From contig NC_085139.1 of assembly GCF_024139115.2 (NCBI RefSeq), positions 7,349,533-7,413,532 of the forward strand: 64,000 bases of DNA, given 5' to 3'. The notes beneath the pieces were generated by a model. The model had not been told where the DNA came from. It worked only from the letters and a program-made list of their open reading frames with translations, and ran no database searches. The translations under genes were made by a program, and so were the position numbers. How positions within the stretch are numbered: the first letter of the stretch is position 1; the number at the start of each line of letters is the position of its first letter. Shown here in pieces: positions 53,931 to 64,000 of this stretch. The DNA is from Armigeres subalbatus. Taxonomy: Eukaryota > Arthropoda > Insecta > Diptera > Culicidae.

Positions 53931-54259
53931 TTAAAATAAATAAAATAAATTAAAGTCGAACAAGTATTTAAATGTACTGAAAAAGCTAAGAAAGAAGTAC
54001 AAGGCACTTATTATAAATCTTTGCATATCACAAATTCTTTAACATGTGATGTAAGCAAGCTTTGAAAGCTCAGTGCATATTGCTGGCAATTCGCCAAAAG
54101 TAGGCAATTATATTGCACCTAATGAACGTGAAGGCATTCATGGTAAAATATGGCAACAAGGTATGAATGGCACGAATGGAGTGTTAACCCATCACTACCG
54201 GACCATGTCTCATATGTCTATAGATATGAGTAAAATGGTAGAAACAATTTGAATTTTTG

Positions 54260-54590
54260 GCCGATGTGTTTAGGCGCATCAACGGTGAGACCTGCAGCTG
54301 GGCGGAGACTACCGTAGCGTAGTGCCCATTCCTGGACCAGGACCTACAGGAGTAGGTCCGAGCAGCGGTGGACCTATAGGAATAGGTCCGTGTTCCCGGT
54401 GGCAGTAGTAGGCAGCGGGTAAGCGGGTGGCACCGCCCCCTGCTGGTCGAAATGCCGCCGGAGGAAGCAGTTCCCGATGACAATCAAGTCAGAGAGCGGG
54501 TAGAACTGCTCTCTACTTTGATTGTCGTTCGGAGGTAGCGGCAATCGCTCCGATTAGGAGCGGTGGTTGAATCGGTCACGACAAATACCT
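54260..54590. other. GC-rich island with stacked hairpins, unexplained
   Basis: Surrounded by A/T-rich repeats. Two perfect hairpins, 54340-54359 and 54370-54389, share GGACCTAY-AGGA-RTAGGTCC, with a matched C/G to T/A change in the stem. A third, imperfect hairpin spans 54479-54526 (GACAATCAA…TTGATTGTC). No convincing frame and no known RNA family recognised. Confidence 0.5.
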
Positions 54591-55060
54591 GAGGAAGTTC
54601 CTCGAAAAAGTTATCCAGAAGTTCGTCCTGAAGTTTCTTCAGACATTCCTTCAGGAACCCTTTCAGTAATTGCTCAGGAAAATCCTTCAGGAAGTCCTCA
54701 GGAAAATCCTTCAGGAATTCTTCAGGAAAATCCTTCAGTCATTCTTCCAGAAAATCCCTCCGAAATTTCTCCTGTAATTCCTCCGGAAGTTCCATTAGCA
54801 TTACATCCGGAAGTTCTTTCAGAAATTTATCTGAAAGTACCTTGAGAAAATCCTTTGGATGTTCCAACAGCAATTCCTCCGGAAATTCCTTTAGGGATTC
54901 CTTCAGAAAGCCTCCGAAAATCCATCAGGAATTTATTCTGAAGATGCTCCAGAAATTCTTCCGGAATTTTCTTCAAAAAATTGAAGATTTCATGGTAAAT
55001 ATTTCCGAATCCCTACAGAAGAATTCCACAAGGAAATTTAGTTAGAAAAATCCGTTGGAA
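54590..55060. repeat. Degenerate CAGGAAAATCCTTCAGGAA-type repeat block
   Basis: Repeats of ATCCTTCAGGAATTCTTCAG and relatives with a ~15-18-bp period. Chance open frames rich in Pro/Glu/Ser result. Same style as 53460-53930 and 57000-58150. Confidence 0.7.
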
Positions 55061-56129
55061 TTATATTTAAAGACTCTTCAGAAAATTCAAGGGAAAGTCA
55101 TTTCCCTTACTCATGAAGATTTAAAATATTCTATATAAAAATATAAAATATAAAATAAAAATATAAAATATTCTCTTGAATTCTAACAATTTGATTGTTA
55201 AAAAATAAACGATACATAAAACAAGGAGATTTTAATTACAAACCTATTGGATTTTGAAATTTTTTCACTGCTAACCATAATTTTGATATTGAAGACATTT
55301 GAAGACATTTTTACTCGACTGTGAAGACATTTGAAAATATCCCCTGGCATCCCTGCTGCGAACTTCGATAAATCCTTTTGGTATAGCGTGGAGGAAGTTT
55401 GGGAACCATCCATATATTTGAAAAAAATGACAGCTGCGGTATTCGCACCCCTTTATGTATTGCGAGAAAAGAGAAAAATTCTAATTTTGCGGAGCAAAGA
55501 AGAAGAAGCAGACTGAGTGTCGGAAACTTCAAAATGGCATGCACTGTACGAAAAGTGTTGATATTTCTTGATATCAAGAATATTCGAGAAATCTAAAATG
55601 TTTCAAAATCACATAAATATATGACAAAATGCCTTCAAAGTATCATAAAACTTGTTTAAAAAATATAGCGGCATGTAACACTCGTTTAAACTTGCATATT
55701 CCCGTTGATTTTAATAATCAACATTCAAACCGAAAAAATAAACCAAAATTTTTTACCGTGCAACAAGTGATTTGACGTTTGCGGAACAGCTTTCCGACAG
55801 TCGACCGTCGGACCCCGGTTCGAATTTTTCAATCTTCTCGCAATATGAAAATGTATAGAAATGATCTTCGTTTTTATTTTGAAAACAATTTGATGATTTT
55901 GACAGATGTGAACGAGAAGTGAAAAAATACCTTCAACAATACGCGAAAAATACAATCCATGGTGAAAAATTCACGGAAAATACAATTAGCGATGAATTTA
56001 ATACACCACAATACAAAAATACTTTAATACGTCGAAAAATACGGAAATACAAAATAATTCCTCAATACGCCTTTTCAATTCAGGCAGATGAATCGTAAAT
56101 ACATAAGTTGACAGCCCCTCGGTACCGAT

Positions 56130-56680
56130 ACGGAAGGCTGTGTTGGGAGTAGGTGCTGCGAATGGCCATATTCTTGGAGGCAGCGAAATCAATTAGTCGT
56201 AGGCCGTTTTCGTTCGTCATCAGGTGGGCGCTGAACTTCCCAATAGTCGGTCTTAACTCCTCCTCTCGACCAACCTGAGCGTTCAAATCTCCTATGATGA
56301 TTTTGATTCATCAGGGCTTCCTGAGTGTGCGTGGTAGATTATGCTGGTGTTGAAGAACCGGCCTTTGGTCCTCAACCTGCACATTCTCTCATTGATCGGC
56401 CACCATCCGATCACGCGCCTTTGCATATAGCCAATCACTATGAAAGCTCTTCCCTGCTCGTGTTTGTTGCTGCAGCTCTGGTAGATGGTACAATTAACTC
56501 TGAACGTTCGCACAATTGATCCCTTCCAACAAACCTCCTGCAGCGCTACGATGCAGTATCCGTGTGCTCCCGATGAAGTTGAGAGATTTGCAGTTCCACG
56601 AACCGAGTTTTCAATCGCAGTGGTCTTCGCCGATTGTTCCGGTCCGTAGTTTCACTTAGAGTCACTCGCTGGCACTCGGA
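56130..56680 (-). pseudogene. Endonuclease N-terminal half of the split LINE
   Basis: Reads RVIGWWPINERMCRLRTKGR and NAQVGREEELRPTIGKF, matching the endonuclease of the intact RTE-like ORF2. It is broken by a frameshift near 56290 and stops at the 8-bp duplication of the large insertion. Confidence 0.75.
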
Positions 56681-56999
56681 CGATGATCAGCCGCCCATAG
56701 CATGGAAAACAAACGCTGTTGTGAGCCGCTTCTAACATGGAGAACAGACGCTCCGGGGAGAGGCAAACCCCCCGTCCCCTGTCGACCATACGACTATAGT
56801 TCCTACCGGGGTTCATTAGCCGATGCTCCCTAAGGTTGCTCGTATCCCGGTCAGCGCCACGAGGAGGTAGGGATAGGAGTTGCTGGGTAAAAGGCTAAGG
56901 ACCGCGATTGGGGTCTATTTTATTCCGTCAGGTACGTGAAGTAGCAATGGTACACTTTACCCAGCATTTGCACATGGAGATCCCTCCAGGGGCAACTGA

Positions 57000-58150
57000 A
57001 TTCTACCAGTAGTTCGTACGAAAATTCATCTGGAGTGCCTCTGAGAATTTCCTCAGAAGATCTTTCACCAACTCTGTAGGATATACAGTCGACATGCACG
57101 ACTGTATAAGCTATCACAAACTCCTCCGACGTTTCGAAAACTGCTGCAGATTTCATTTGAAAATTAATCCAGGAGTTTATCTGGGAGTTTCGCCAGAAGT
57201 TCCACTGGAAATTCCTGCAGTAGTTCCTCTGCGATTTCCACCTGCAGTTTCACTGGGTATTCACCTGGGAATTCATCCAGAAGTTCATTTGATCGTCCAG
57301 GAGTTTCCATGGGAATTCATCCATAAGTACCTCTGAGAATGGCTTCAGGTGTTCGGGTGAGAATTCCTCCAGTGGTTCCTCTGTGAAATCCTCCATGAGG
57401 TTTTTTGGACATTTGTCTAGTAGATTATCTGAGATCTCCAGCAGTTCCTATGGGAAGTATTTCAGGAGTTCCTCTCTCCAGGAGTTTTACTCTCGTGGGC
57501 TTCGTGGTCGTACGGTAGCGGCGTCAGTCGACTAAGCGCAGTTGCGTGCCATGGAGTGTTCGTTCGATTCCCGCCCTAGTAAGCAGGAAACTTTTCGTAA
57601 AGCGGAAAATTCGGTGCTACTTTTGGTCGAAGACGGTGATCCAGTCATTTCTCTGGGAATTCCTCTAGGTGTTCAAATTTTTCCAAGAGTTTCTCTGGGA
57701 ATTCCTCTAGGTGTATGGCTGAGATTTTCTATCGGGGTTCACACAGAAGTTTCTCCGGAAATTTCTCTAGTAGATTCTTTGGAATTTCCAGCAGTCCCTC
57801 TGGAAATTCTTCCAAGAGTTCTTCTGAGAATTTCTCCACGAGTTTCTCTGGGAACTCCTGTAGGTGTTCCTTTGAGATTTTTTCCAAGATTTCTCGTGGG
57901 AAATCATCCTGAAGTTCCTCTGACAATTCGTTCAGGGGTTTTTCTGGGAATTCCTCCAGGCGTTCTTCAGAGAAATCCTCCAGGAGGTTTTCTGAGAATA
58001 GATTCAGAAGTTCACCTGGGAATTCCTAAAGAAATATCTCTTAAAATTAAGAAATATCTTTTTAAAAATTTCTCTGAGAATTCTTTCGAGAGTTCCTCTG
58101 GGTAATCTTCCAGGAGTTCCCCTGAGAGTTCAAGCAGGAGTTTTTAGGAT
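57000..58150. repeat. Long degenerate GGAATTCCTC/GTTCCTCTG repeat block
   Basis: About 1.1 kb of loose 15-18-bp repeats such as TTCTCTGGGAATTCCTCTAG. It is interrupted by the tRNA-like insert at 57496-57612. From 56700 to 57000 no gene is visible. Confidence 0.7.
57496..57612 (+). repeat. tRNA-like SINE head
   Basis: GGGCTTCGTGGTCGTACGGT then AGCGGCGTCAG resembles a pol III A box, and GTTCGATTCCCGCCCT (57562-57577) a B box about 45 bases later. The tail AGCAGGAAACTTTTCGTAAA is not tRNA. It fits the tRNA-related head of a mosquito SINE inserted in the repeat block. Confidence 0.55.
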
Positions 58151-58988
58151 ATAGGGTGGAGTGCTAATCTTCTTCGGCCATTTGTAGTACAAAGACTTTG
58201 AAAGTGGAAAATGAAGTAAAAGGCGATTTAAAGATGACGTTCACTAATTTTCGAGATTCTCTCCCCTCCCCCTCTGTCACGCTTTATTGTATGCCGCCCT
58301 TATACCCGCTCCCCCTAAAACCTGTGACGTCATTTTTGAACGAGAAAGATCAGTTTTTAGTAAAAGTTGTTGACGTTTGGCAGTAACTTCTAGGAATGTC
58401 ATCAATTTCAGAGAAATTAACTTAGAATTCTCATTTAGATAATTTATTTATTTTGATTCATTATATACACTGATCTAAAATTGTCATTTTGTTGTCGAGT
58501 TGATATAATTTACTACACATTTGCTGGCGACCTCTGCCATGACCCAACCTGAATCATTTGAGTTGTTTGAATTTTCGAATAGCGCACAAAAGTATGCGAA
58601 ATTCAATCAAATCTTGCACAAAGGCAAGAAACTCAAGATGGAAGTTTCATTTGGGGCGCCGTTAGTAACAAACAAAAACGGAGAGCTGGTGAAAATGCAT
58701 TGAGCTATGGCTTTACAAAAGATGTTGAAAACTATCATAGGGTTTGAGAAGAGTGTCCCTAGTTCTACAGAGTATTTCGTGAGACATTTACTACATTTAC
58801 TTAACTCTCGATCAATGATTAAAAGGTCGTCCGTGATGATATGATAAATGAGTTTCCGGTGGTACTGAATAGAGAATTGAACACAATAAGGTCGAATAAG
58901 AATTGTGATACTATTTACATTTGCAATTGAGAGGTTCGACGTGAGCCCAATTTTGAACGCGTAGTACTGGGATACGCCCGTTTTGCGT
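58151..58988. other. Intergenic stretch downstream of the yellow-family gene
   Basis: No gene recognised. A short frame at 58521-58703 (MTQPESFELFEFSNSAQKYA from its first ATG) is hydrophilic and without neighbours or splice context; I leave it uncalled. The 3' UTR of the yellow-family gene should lie at its right end. Confidence 0.4.
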
Positions 58989-60795
58989 TTACGGCGTCGC
59001 CGTCAGATTGGCTCGTAAGCTCTTCGCGTACCGAAGACCGTTGAAGTCATTGAAGTGGTGGTTGATTTTTGGGAAAAAGATTTCACCGTTGAGACCGTAC
59101 TGCGGTCGCGGCTGGGTGGCTGGGAAGGGCTTCTCGCCACTGTTCAGGATGAAGAAAGGATTGGTCTTGGTTTTGTCGATCACCGGAACCGGTTCATAGA
59201 CATAGGGCTGCTTATTGTTGACGTAGTAGTTTTGAATGAAGGCATAGGTCTTAGGATTGGTGGACTTATGTGTGGGATACTTGGGGAATGGGATAGTGGC
59301 CATCGGTGGCAATGGTTTGAAGGGGTTGGCGGCGGACGGATTAACGGCAGGTAAACTGTAGAAAGCGGAGTTGGTTTCAACGGTTGGTCCGAATCCAGAC
59401 GGCGCAACAGTGGGTAGACCGGATGAGACAACGCCGTCGATGCGAAGAATACGAGTGTTGAACTCGTTAGCGTCGACATTCTTGAGGAAGAACCTATGGA
59501 ACTTGGAGGTCAGAATATAAATAGCAGATCCGTCGCGGGCTGGTGTTCGGATGTCGGCTGTGAACTGCAGGCGCTCCTGGTCTTGCGCAACGATCCTACA
59601 TAAATGGATGTAATATTAGCTGCTTTTTTGACGTGTTGATCCGAGGCTTAATACTTACTGATGCTCATTGGTACGGGGATTCCATGACGCAACGGCAGTT
59701 TCCGTAAACGGTGAATAGAAGATGGTACCTCCATGTGGTGGCACGGCCAGAGCAATTCCTTGTGATGATTTGCGACCAACCAGTTTGACAGGGAGCTCCT
59801 TTCCGAAAGGCAGTGGTCCAGCTCTAAGAGCCGCTGTAGTCACCGAGAATAATCTTGAAAGAGCAGTAAACGGTTATTTGGAAATCTAGAGTTCATGATT
59901 TGACGCAACGAACCTGTCAGTAGCTAGAGGCTGGAAGTAAACAATTCCGGATTCCTGATCAAATGCAATACCAACAACACCATCCATAAGAGTGAAACGG
60001 TGTTCCAAGATGGTCGATTCAGCAAAATCTGGATCGGGGTACATAGCGGGATGGCTTACACGCCACGTCAGATCCTTCTCACTGTCATAGACTACGATAC
60101 CTGAGAACAATTTTCAAACGTAAGTTATTGACAAAAGGCCACTATAATGTTAGCCAACCTGGAGCGACGGTGTCCGTAATGTAGACAAATACGTCGTCGC
60201 AGTTATTTTCCGGTCTAGATGTGGATTCGTCCACAATGATGTTGGTATAAAGTGATTCACGTCGGACAACTTCGGTGGGGAAGTCGATTCTCCGTACAAC
60301 CTGGTCGGTGTGTAAATCGTAAACCAATATTTTCGGAGGACAGGTCACTTCGAAGTCTTCCAAGGATCGTGAAACGCCAGCATCCAAGGCCCACAATCGA
60401 TTGCACGAATCGATTCGGATTCGATAAACCGATACCAGTCCGATTTCGGAGCAGTTGTACTGCTTGGTGCCAGCCGTGTGATGATGCCATTCTGGATAGG
60501 CTTGCAACTGCGGCGAATCACCCTGGGTTCCACGTGGAATCGACGATAGCGTGGCCGGTACTCCACTGAACAATCGTGGCGTTGCTATGAAGATCCTGTC
60601 GTAACCGACTTCAATACCGGTGGCGACGATGTTCTCAGGGTTGTAAAAATCCTTATTGGTGGACGGGTAATCCCAGGGGAAGTTGTACGACAGAAAGCTC
60701 CACTGCTTTACCGTCTCCATTTTGGGGGCATAGTCTAGTGCGTAAGCCAGCCAAAAGCTGGCCAGTGCCACAAGGCACGTCAGTTTTCCGTACAT
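58989..60795 (-). CDS. Yellow / major royal jelly family secreted protein (four exons)
   Basis: Yellow-family proteins are secreted beta-propellers acting in cuticle and eggshell pigmentation, sclerotisation or other roles. Exons 60795-60159, 60100-59914, 59853-59659, 59595-58989, each with GT-AG sites and matching phases, encode 541 residues. Residues 1-20 are a signal peptide (MYGKLTCLVALASFWLAYAL). Family blocks follow: VKQWSFLSYNFPWD, RIFIATPRLFSGVPATLSSI, AYPEWHHH, IDSCNRLWALDAGV, CPPKILVYDLHTDQVVRRID, DDVFVYITD, LMDGVVGIAFDQESGIVYFQ and SSQGIALAVPPHGGTIFYSP. The C-terminal ~150 residues are Pro/Asn-rich and specific to this protein. Which yellow paralogue it is cannot be settled here. 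Confidence 0.92.
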
Positions 60796-61984
60796 TGTGG
60801 CGGACGGTGCCTTTGAGTCTACGGATACAAGAACATAAGAGATGTGATGATAATTTGATCGATCAAATCTATGTTGAACTTAAAGTTAGGATATTCTCAA
60901 ATAATGGAATATGAATTGGGTAGATAAGCGATGAATACGACGAAAAATGTTGAAAATTCATTTAGGGTGTTTGTTGGAGCCACTCTTTTTTTCAATACTT
61001 TATTAGAGTGATTTTTCAGTCTTTTACAAAGTTCATCACTTAATATCAGAACTTCTCTTTGGCACTAACCATCTGCTAGTGTGAGATTAACCAATCCGAT
61101 CTATATTCGGATAGGCCTTTTTTGATCTCTCAATAATGTAATTTCCATATATCACTATAAGCAATCCAGTATCAAATCAGTTTGGTAATAAATCGTTGAA
61201 CAGTACACGTCGCTCTGTACTTCAGTTATTCCTATCGCGAAATCTATCGTTTCGTAGTCATTGCAAGTTACGTGCAGGTATTATTCAGTGCAGTGAAAGA
61301 ACTCTACCACTAAATTCGGTCCTCCCACCTTCGCCGCGGTTACATTTTAGTCCTTCGAGTCGGATAAACCGTTTAGTGTAAAAAAAAAACGGTGTTGTGC
61401 GACCATTCGATTCGCGGTTCTGCGTACGATCGAATAGTTAACTGTAGTGTGGGACATAGACTGAATAGTCGCGAGTGATCGTCGCGAGACAATAACGATA
61501 ATAATATCAATCGCGATAATCTCGATATTGTCGGATCGAGTGACTACGATCGCAGATTCGCTGTCTTGGTCTGTGGCGCAACGTGGGATATAAGCAAAGA
61601 GCAGAAGCTCTGTGTTGGCGGACCGAAATGTAGCGGAAGTGGACAAGGCACGACTAACGAAAATAGACGCGAAGTTTTCGCCGAACTAAACTCGGGTTTC
61701 TCACGAAAATATAAAAATAAAGATTAGGCGATGCACAAAAATGTCTGCTCTTTCTTCTTTATTTGAAAAACTGAAGTCAAACAACAATGACATTATTGCT
61801 TATGTATATGACAGGACCGCTTCCTGTTCTTGGAAATATTTGATACATGTTGATTTACTTGAAAAATAGTGTTGTTCTTTTCCAGGGTTGAATTCAGTTC
61901 CCTGATAACCATAGACATCCTCCCGGCCTTGAGGCGGATGCTTCAATTAGTAGGAAGAATCACCAGCTTATGGATTGGCCGTTT
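60796..61984. other. Upstream region of the yellow-family gene; possible LTR-like segment
   Basis: 60796-61200 should contain the promoter and 5' UTR. 61440-61745 has a TATA-like GGATATAAGCAAAG and AAAATAAAG about 145 bases apart in plus orientation, which suggests a solo LTR, but no flanking duplication or partner was found. No gene recognised. Confidence 0.35.
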
Positions 61985-62640
61985 TTAGATAGTTTGGCCT
62001 CTCTTCAAATCTACGTTACGAACGATGCCGTTACGATCCGGATGAGTTGCTATAACCCGAGCAAGCTCCCAGCAAGCAGGTGGTGTGTTCTCATTTTTCA
62101 CTAGCACAAGGTCGCCGATCTTCAGATTGTCCTCAATCTTGTGCCATTTCGTTCGAGGTTGAAGCGTTGAAATGTACTTGAGTTTGGACATGCTTCAATT
62201 TGGCTCAAAACAATAGCTCCTCAAAATTCAATATGTTGGTTCCCAGTACAACTCGAAAGTGCTTCTTCATGCTTTTGACTGCTCCTTCCCAAATACCGCC
62301 CATGTGGGGGCAGACGGTGTGATGGAACTCCACTGTATTCCCAAGCAACTTAGGAATTGGCCGACTTCGGAATTAAATGTAGCAGATACCAGAAGTTCCT
62401 TAAGCTGGCGATCGGCGCCAACAAAATTAGTTCCGTTATCGGACCAAATTTGACCAGGAAGTCCACGACGAGCGCAAAAACGTTTCAACGCTGCTATGAA
62501 AGTGTTGGCCGACATATCTGTAACTGCCTCTAAATGTACGGCTTTGGTTGCTAGGCAAACAAACACTGCGATATAGCCTTTAACAGTTTTCACGGATCGT
62601 AGTAGATTAGTAGACTGGCTTGTGACAGATCCGGCTTAGT
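61985..62640 (-). pseudogene. BEL/Pao retrotransposon 3' remnant (integrase and C-terminal domain)
   Basis: Minus-strand frames: integrase core KGYIAVFVCLATKAVHLEAV, GLPGQIWSDNGTNFVGADRQ, then a break near 62210, then the C-terminal KIGDLVLVKNENTPPACWEL domain. The catalytic DNG is present. Distinct in sequence from the 30931-35142 copy. The upstream pol is missing. Confidence 0.85.
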
Positions 62641-62955
62641 CAACTCTAACATTTTCAAAGCACCTGCTCATTCCTTCACGCAGAAAAAACTCTGTTAAAA
62701 ACAACAATTATTCACATAAATTCAAAAAGACTTTCGCATTGTTTTGGCGGTAACAAGAATTATTGTTGTTTCAACAATCCAATATTGTTGTTTTTATAGA
62801 AGCTTGGAAAGCGTGAGCTTAAAAGAGCTTTTCGGAAAGTTTCGTTGAACTACAATAATATTTTTGATTCAACAAGAGATTTATGTTGAATTCAAACATC
62901 GCCATTGTTGAATTGATGGGTTTTTCTTTTTGAATTATTTTATTCAATTTGATTA

Positions 62956-63457
62956 GGGTAACGGTACCAATAGTGGAGGTATTAGTAGATCCACAACAGA
63001 AAATATTTTTTAAAAATTGGTAGTTATGGGAAATTTACTGCTTTAATATCTTAGTCAATAGATAAACTAATAAATTTGCTAACAAAAGTGAGATAGATGC
63101 CATTTAACATCAACAATTACCAAATATTGCTTGCACCACTATGGGTACACTGTTCCTTTAGTGGCGGTAAAAAATAATTTTGGTTCCTATAGTGGTGCTA
63201 TCCATTGGTTTCTTATGAGACTCACCACTATTGGTACAGTTGCACCACTATAGGTGCAAGGGAGTCAATTTTGTTAAGCAAAATCATTGTTTTCAATAGT
63301 TTTTCAAGCGAAATCTTAAGATTAGTTGCATTTAACATGATATTTAAAGCACGACGCATCAACTGAAACCATCGTATAGTGTATAATTATGATAAATCTC
63401 ATTAAAACCCCACTACCTCCACTATTGGTGCTACCTCCACTAAGGGTACGGTTACCC
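62956..63457. mobile_element. 502-bp mariner-type MITE with internal CACTATNGGTRC repeats
   Basis: The ends GGGTAACGGTACCAATAGTG and the inverted right end (TAAGGGTACGGTTACCC) are flanked by TA (62954-62955, 63458-63459). CCACTAT(A/T)GGTNC motifs recur in both orientations through the interior. The flanks 62641-62950 carry repeated AACAACAATATTG-type motifs. Confidence 0.75.
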
Positions 63458-64000
63458 TATATATTTTCAATTTTATTGTCTTTATGCTTAATGTATTTAT
63501 TATTTTCAACAATTTTGGGAGTATAAAGAACGGTACAGCCCACATTTTTATTTTAACTTCCGCCTGCGTTCCGTGGTAGAGATGAAATTAGTTCTGATCT
63601 GAAAGCAAACTTTTTTTGTTATTGCAAATTGGAATGAAAACGAAATAATTTGCTTACCGATTTAGAAGCGTACTTATCATGCAACGTATCACTATATGTT
63701 CAATTTAGTGCTTCAGGCCTCCAGGTACATAATGCGGATTTTATTGAACCAGCAGAACTATAAATTTCCTCAGAGTGTTGACAGAGTTTTATGTCCTGTA
63801 ACAATCAAAAGATGATTAAAACAATATTTCTAATTAAAGCCAAAAATGCAAAACACTTACCTTGATGAATGACAAATATTAATGTAACAATCGTTGGTAT
63901 ATATTATATATATATTATCAAAACATTTTTGAAAACCCTTGATGAAAACCAGGATTTCAAAACTTTCACAACTGTTTACACTAAAATCTAGCCGAACACT
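63458..64000. other. A/T-rich end of window, no gene seen
   Basis: A short TATATATTATATATATATTAT microsatellite-like tract lies near 63900-63920. No frame of interest. Confidence 0.4.

Larger units (their letters stand above)
48023..55355. mobile_element. hAT-like non-autonomous element, 7.3 kb with later insertions
   Basis: Perfect 12-bp inverted ends CAGGGATGCCAG/CTGGCATCCCTG and an 8-bp duplication CTGCGAAC (48015-48022 and 55356-55363), both hAT hallmarks. The subterminal zones repeat TTGAAGACATTT at both ends. The middle holds another repeat (48139-49000), the Penelope palindrome and degenerate short-period repeats. No transposase. Confidence 0.85.
47652..56121. mobile_element. 8.5-kb composite inverted-repeat element (8-bp duplication)
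   Basis: The ends CGAGGGGCGATCAACT and AGTTGACAGCCCCTCG are inverted with one mismatch and flanked by GTACCGAT on both sides. Its own sequence is A/T-rich with scattered AATAC motifs (47690-48014 and 55364-56100); most of its length is the hAT-like insertion. The 8-bp duplication fits hAT or P superfamilies. No transposase found. Confidence 0.8.
45985..56700 (-). mobile_element. Second RTE-like LINE family, split by an 8.5-kb insertion
   Basis: Minus-strand LINE in two blocks, 56700-56130 (endonuclease N-terminal half) and 47651-45985 (rest of endonuclease, RT remnants, C-terminus). The blocks join at an 8-bp duplication GTACCGAT (47644-47651 and 56122-56129). The proteins resemble the 24419-27699 element but are clearly diverged. 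Confidence 0.8.

Noticed and set aside
57542..58105. A 187-codon open frame with repeated SLGIPLGV-type residues
   Set aside because: Produced by the degenerate short-period repeat block; the same holds for the frames at 53481-53822 and 54567-54845.
61440..61745. Possible solo LTR upstream of the yellow-family gene
   Set aside because: TATA-like and AATAAA-like signals only; no second copy, TG…CA ends or flanking duplication could be established.

Overview
The window is nuclear DNA from an insect, most probably a culicine (Aedes-type) mosquito. Its few real genes are spliced with ordinary GT-AG introns and polyadenylation signals, and they encode animal proteins (ARL2BP, RNMT, FAM210A, a glycerol kinase, a yellow/MRJP protein). 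They sit in a sea of nested retrotransposons and short inverted-repeat elements. No bacterial-style operon, CRISPR array or rRNA was seen.

Host genes, left to right: the last two exons of an unrecognised gene (2-483, +), convergent with ARL2BP (564-1094, -); the cap guanine-N7 methyltransferase RNMT with a small separate last exon (15091-16404, -); FAM210A in two exons (28455-38094, +) split by an 8.8-kb intron packed with transposons; a five-exon glycerol kinase-like gene (38524-40581, -), convergent with FAM210A, with a C-terminal membrane anchor and altered ATP-binding loops; a tRNA-like sequence (41109-41181); and a four-exon yellow/MRJP gene (58989-60795, -). These genes look like unrelated housekeeping or cuticle genes and do not form a pathway.

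Mobile DNA fills most of the rest. 1.4-14.8 kb: an RTE-like LINE apparently split by a Ty3/gypsy element (A), which is itself split by a second Ty3/gypsy element (B) with 5-bp target duplications; then an R1-type LINE fragment broken by a large inverted repeat. 16.4-28.4 kb: several inverted-repeat elements and a full-length RTE-like LINE (24419-27699) with a 12-bp target duplication and a 1,000-codon open frame. FAM210A intron: another RTE copy cut by a 617-bp element and by a fold-back-like element carrying a degenerate BEL/Pao retrotransposon. 41-45 kb: nested inverted-repeat elements, one packed with ~143-bp tandem units. 46-56.7 kb: a four-level nest (LINE > 8.5-kb element > 7.3-kb hAT-like element > head-to-head Penelope palindrome). 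57-64 kb: degenerate short-period repeats, a tRNA-like SINE head, the yellow gene, a BEL/Pao remnant and a mariner-type element.

The most notable signal is a set of hammerhead-ribozyme-like motifs at the ends of Penelope-like sequence (19844-19889, 23559-23604, 49058-49103, 52605-52650). Their palindromic helix III fits a dimeric ribozyme. One lies in a compact 140-bp inverted-repeat unit and one is carried inside an unrelated inverted-repeat element. Splice sites, target duplications and inverted repeats were all read by eye; no database search or folding program was run.
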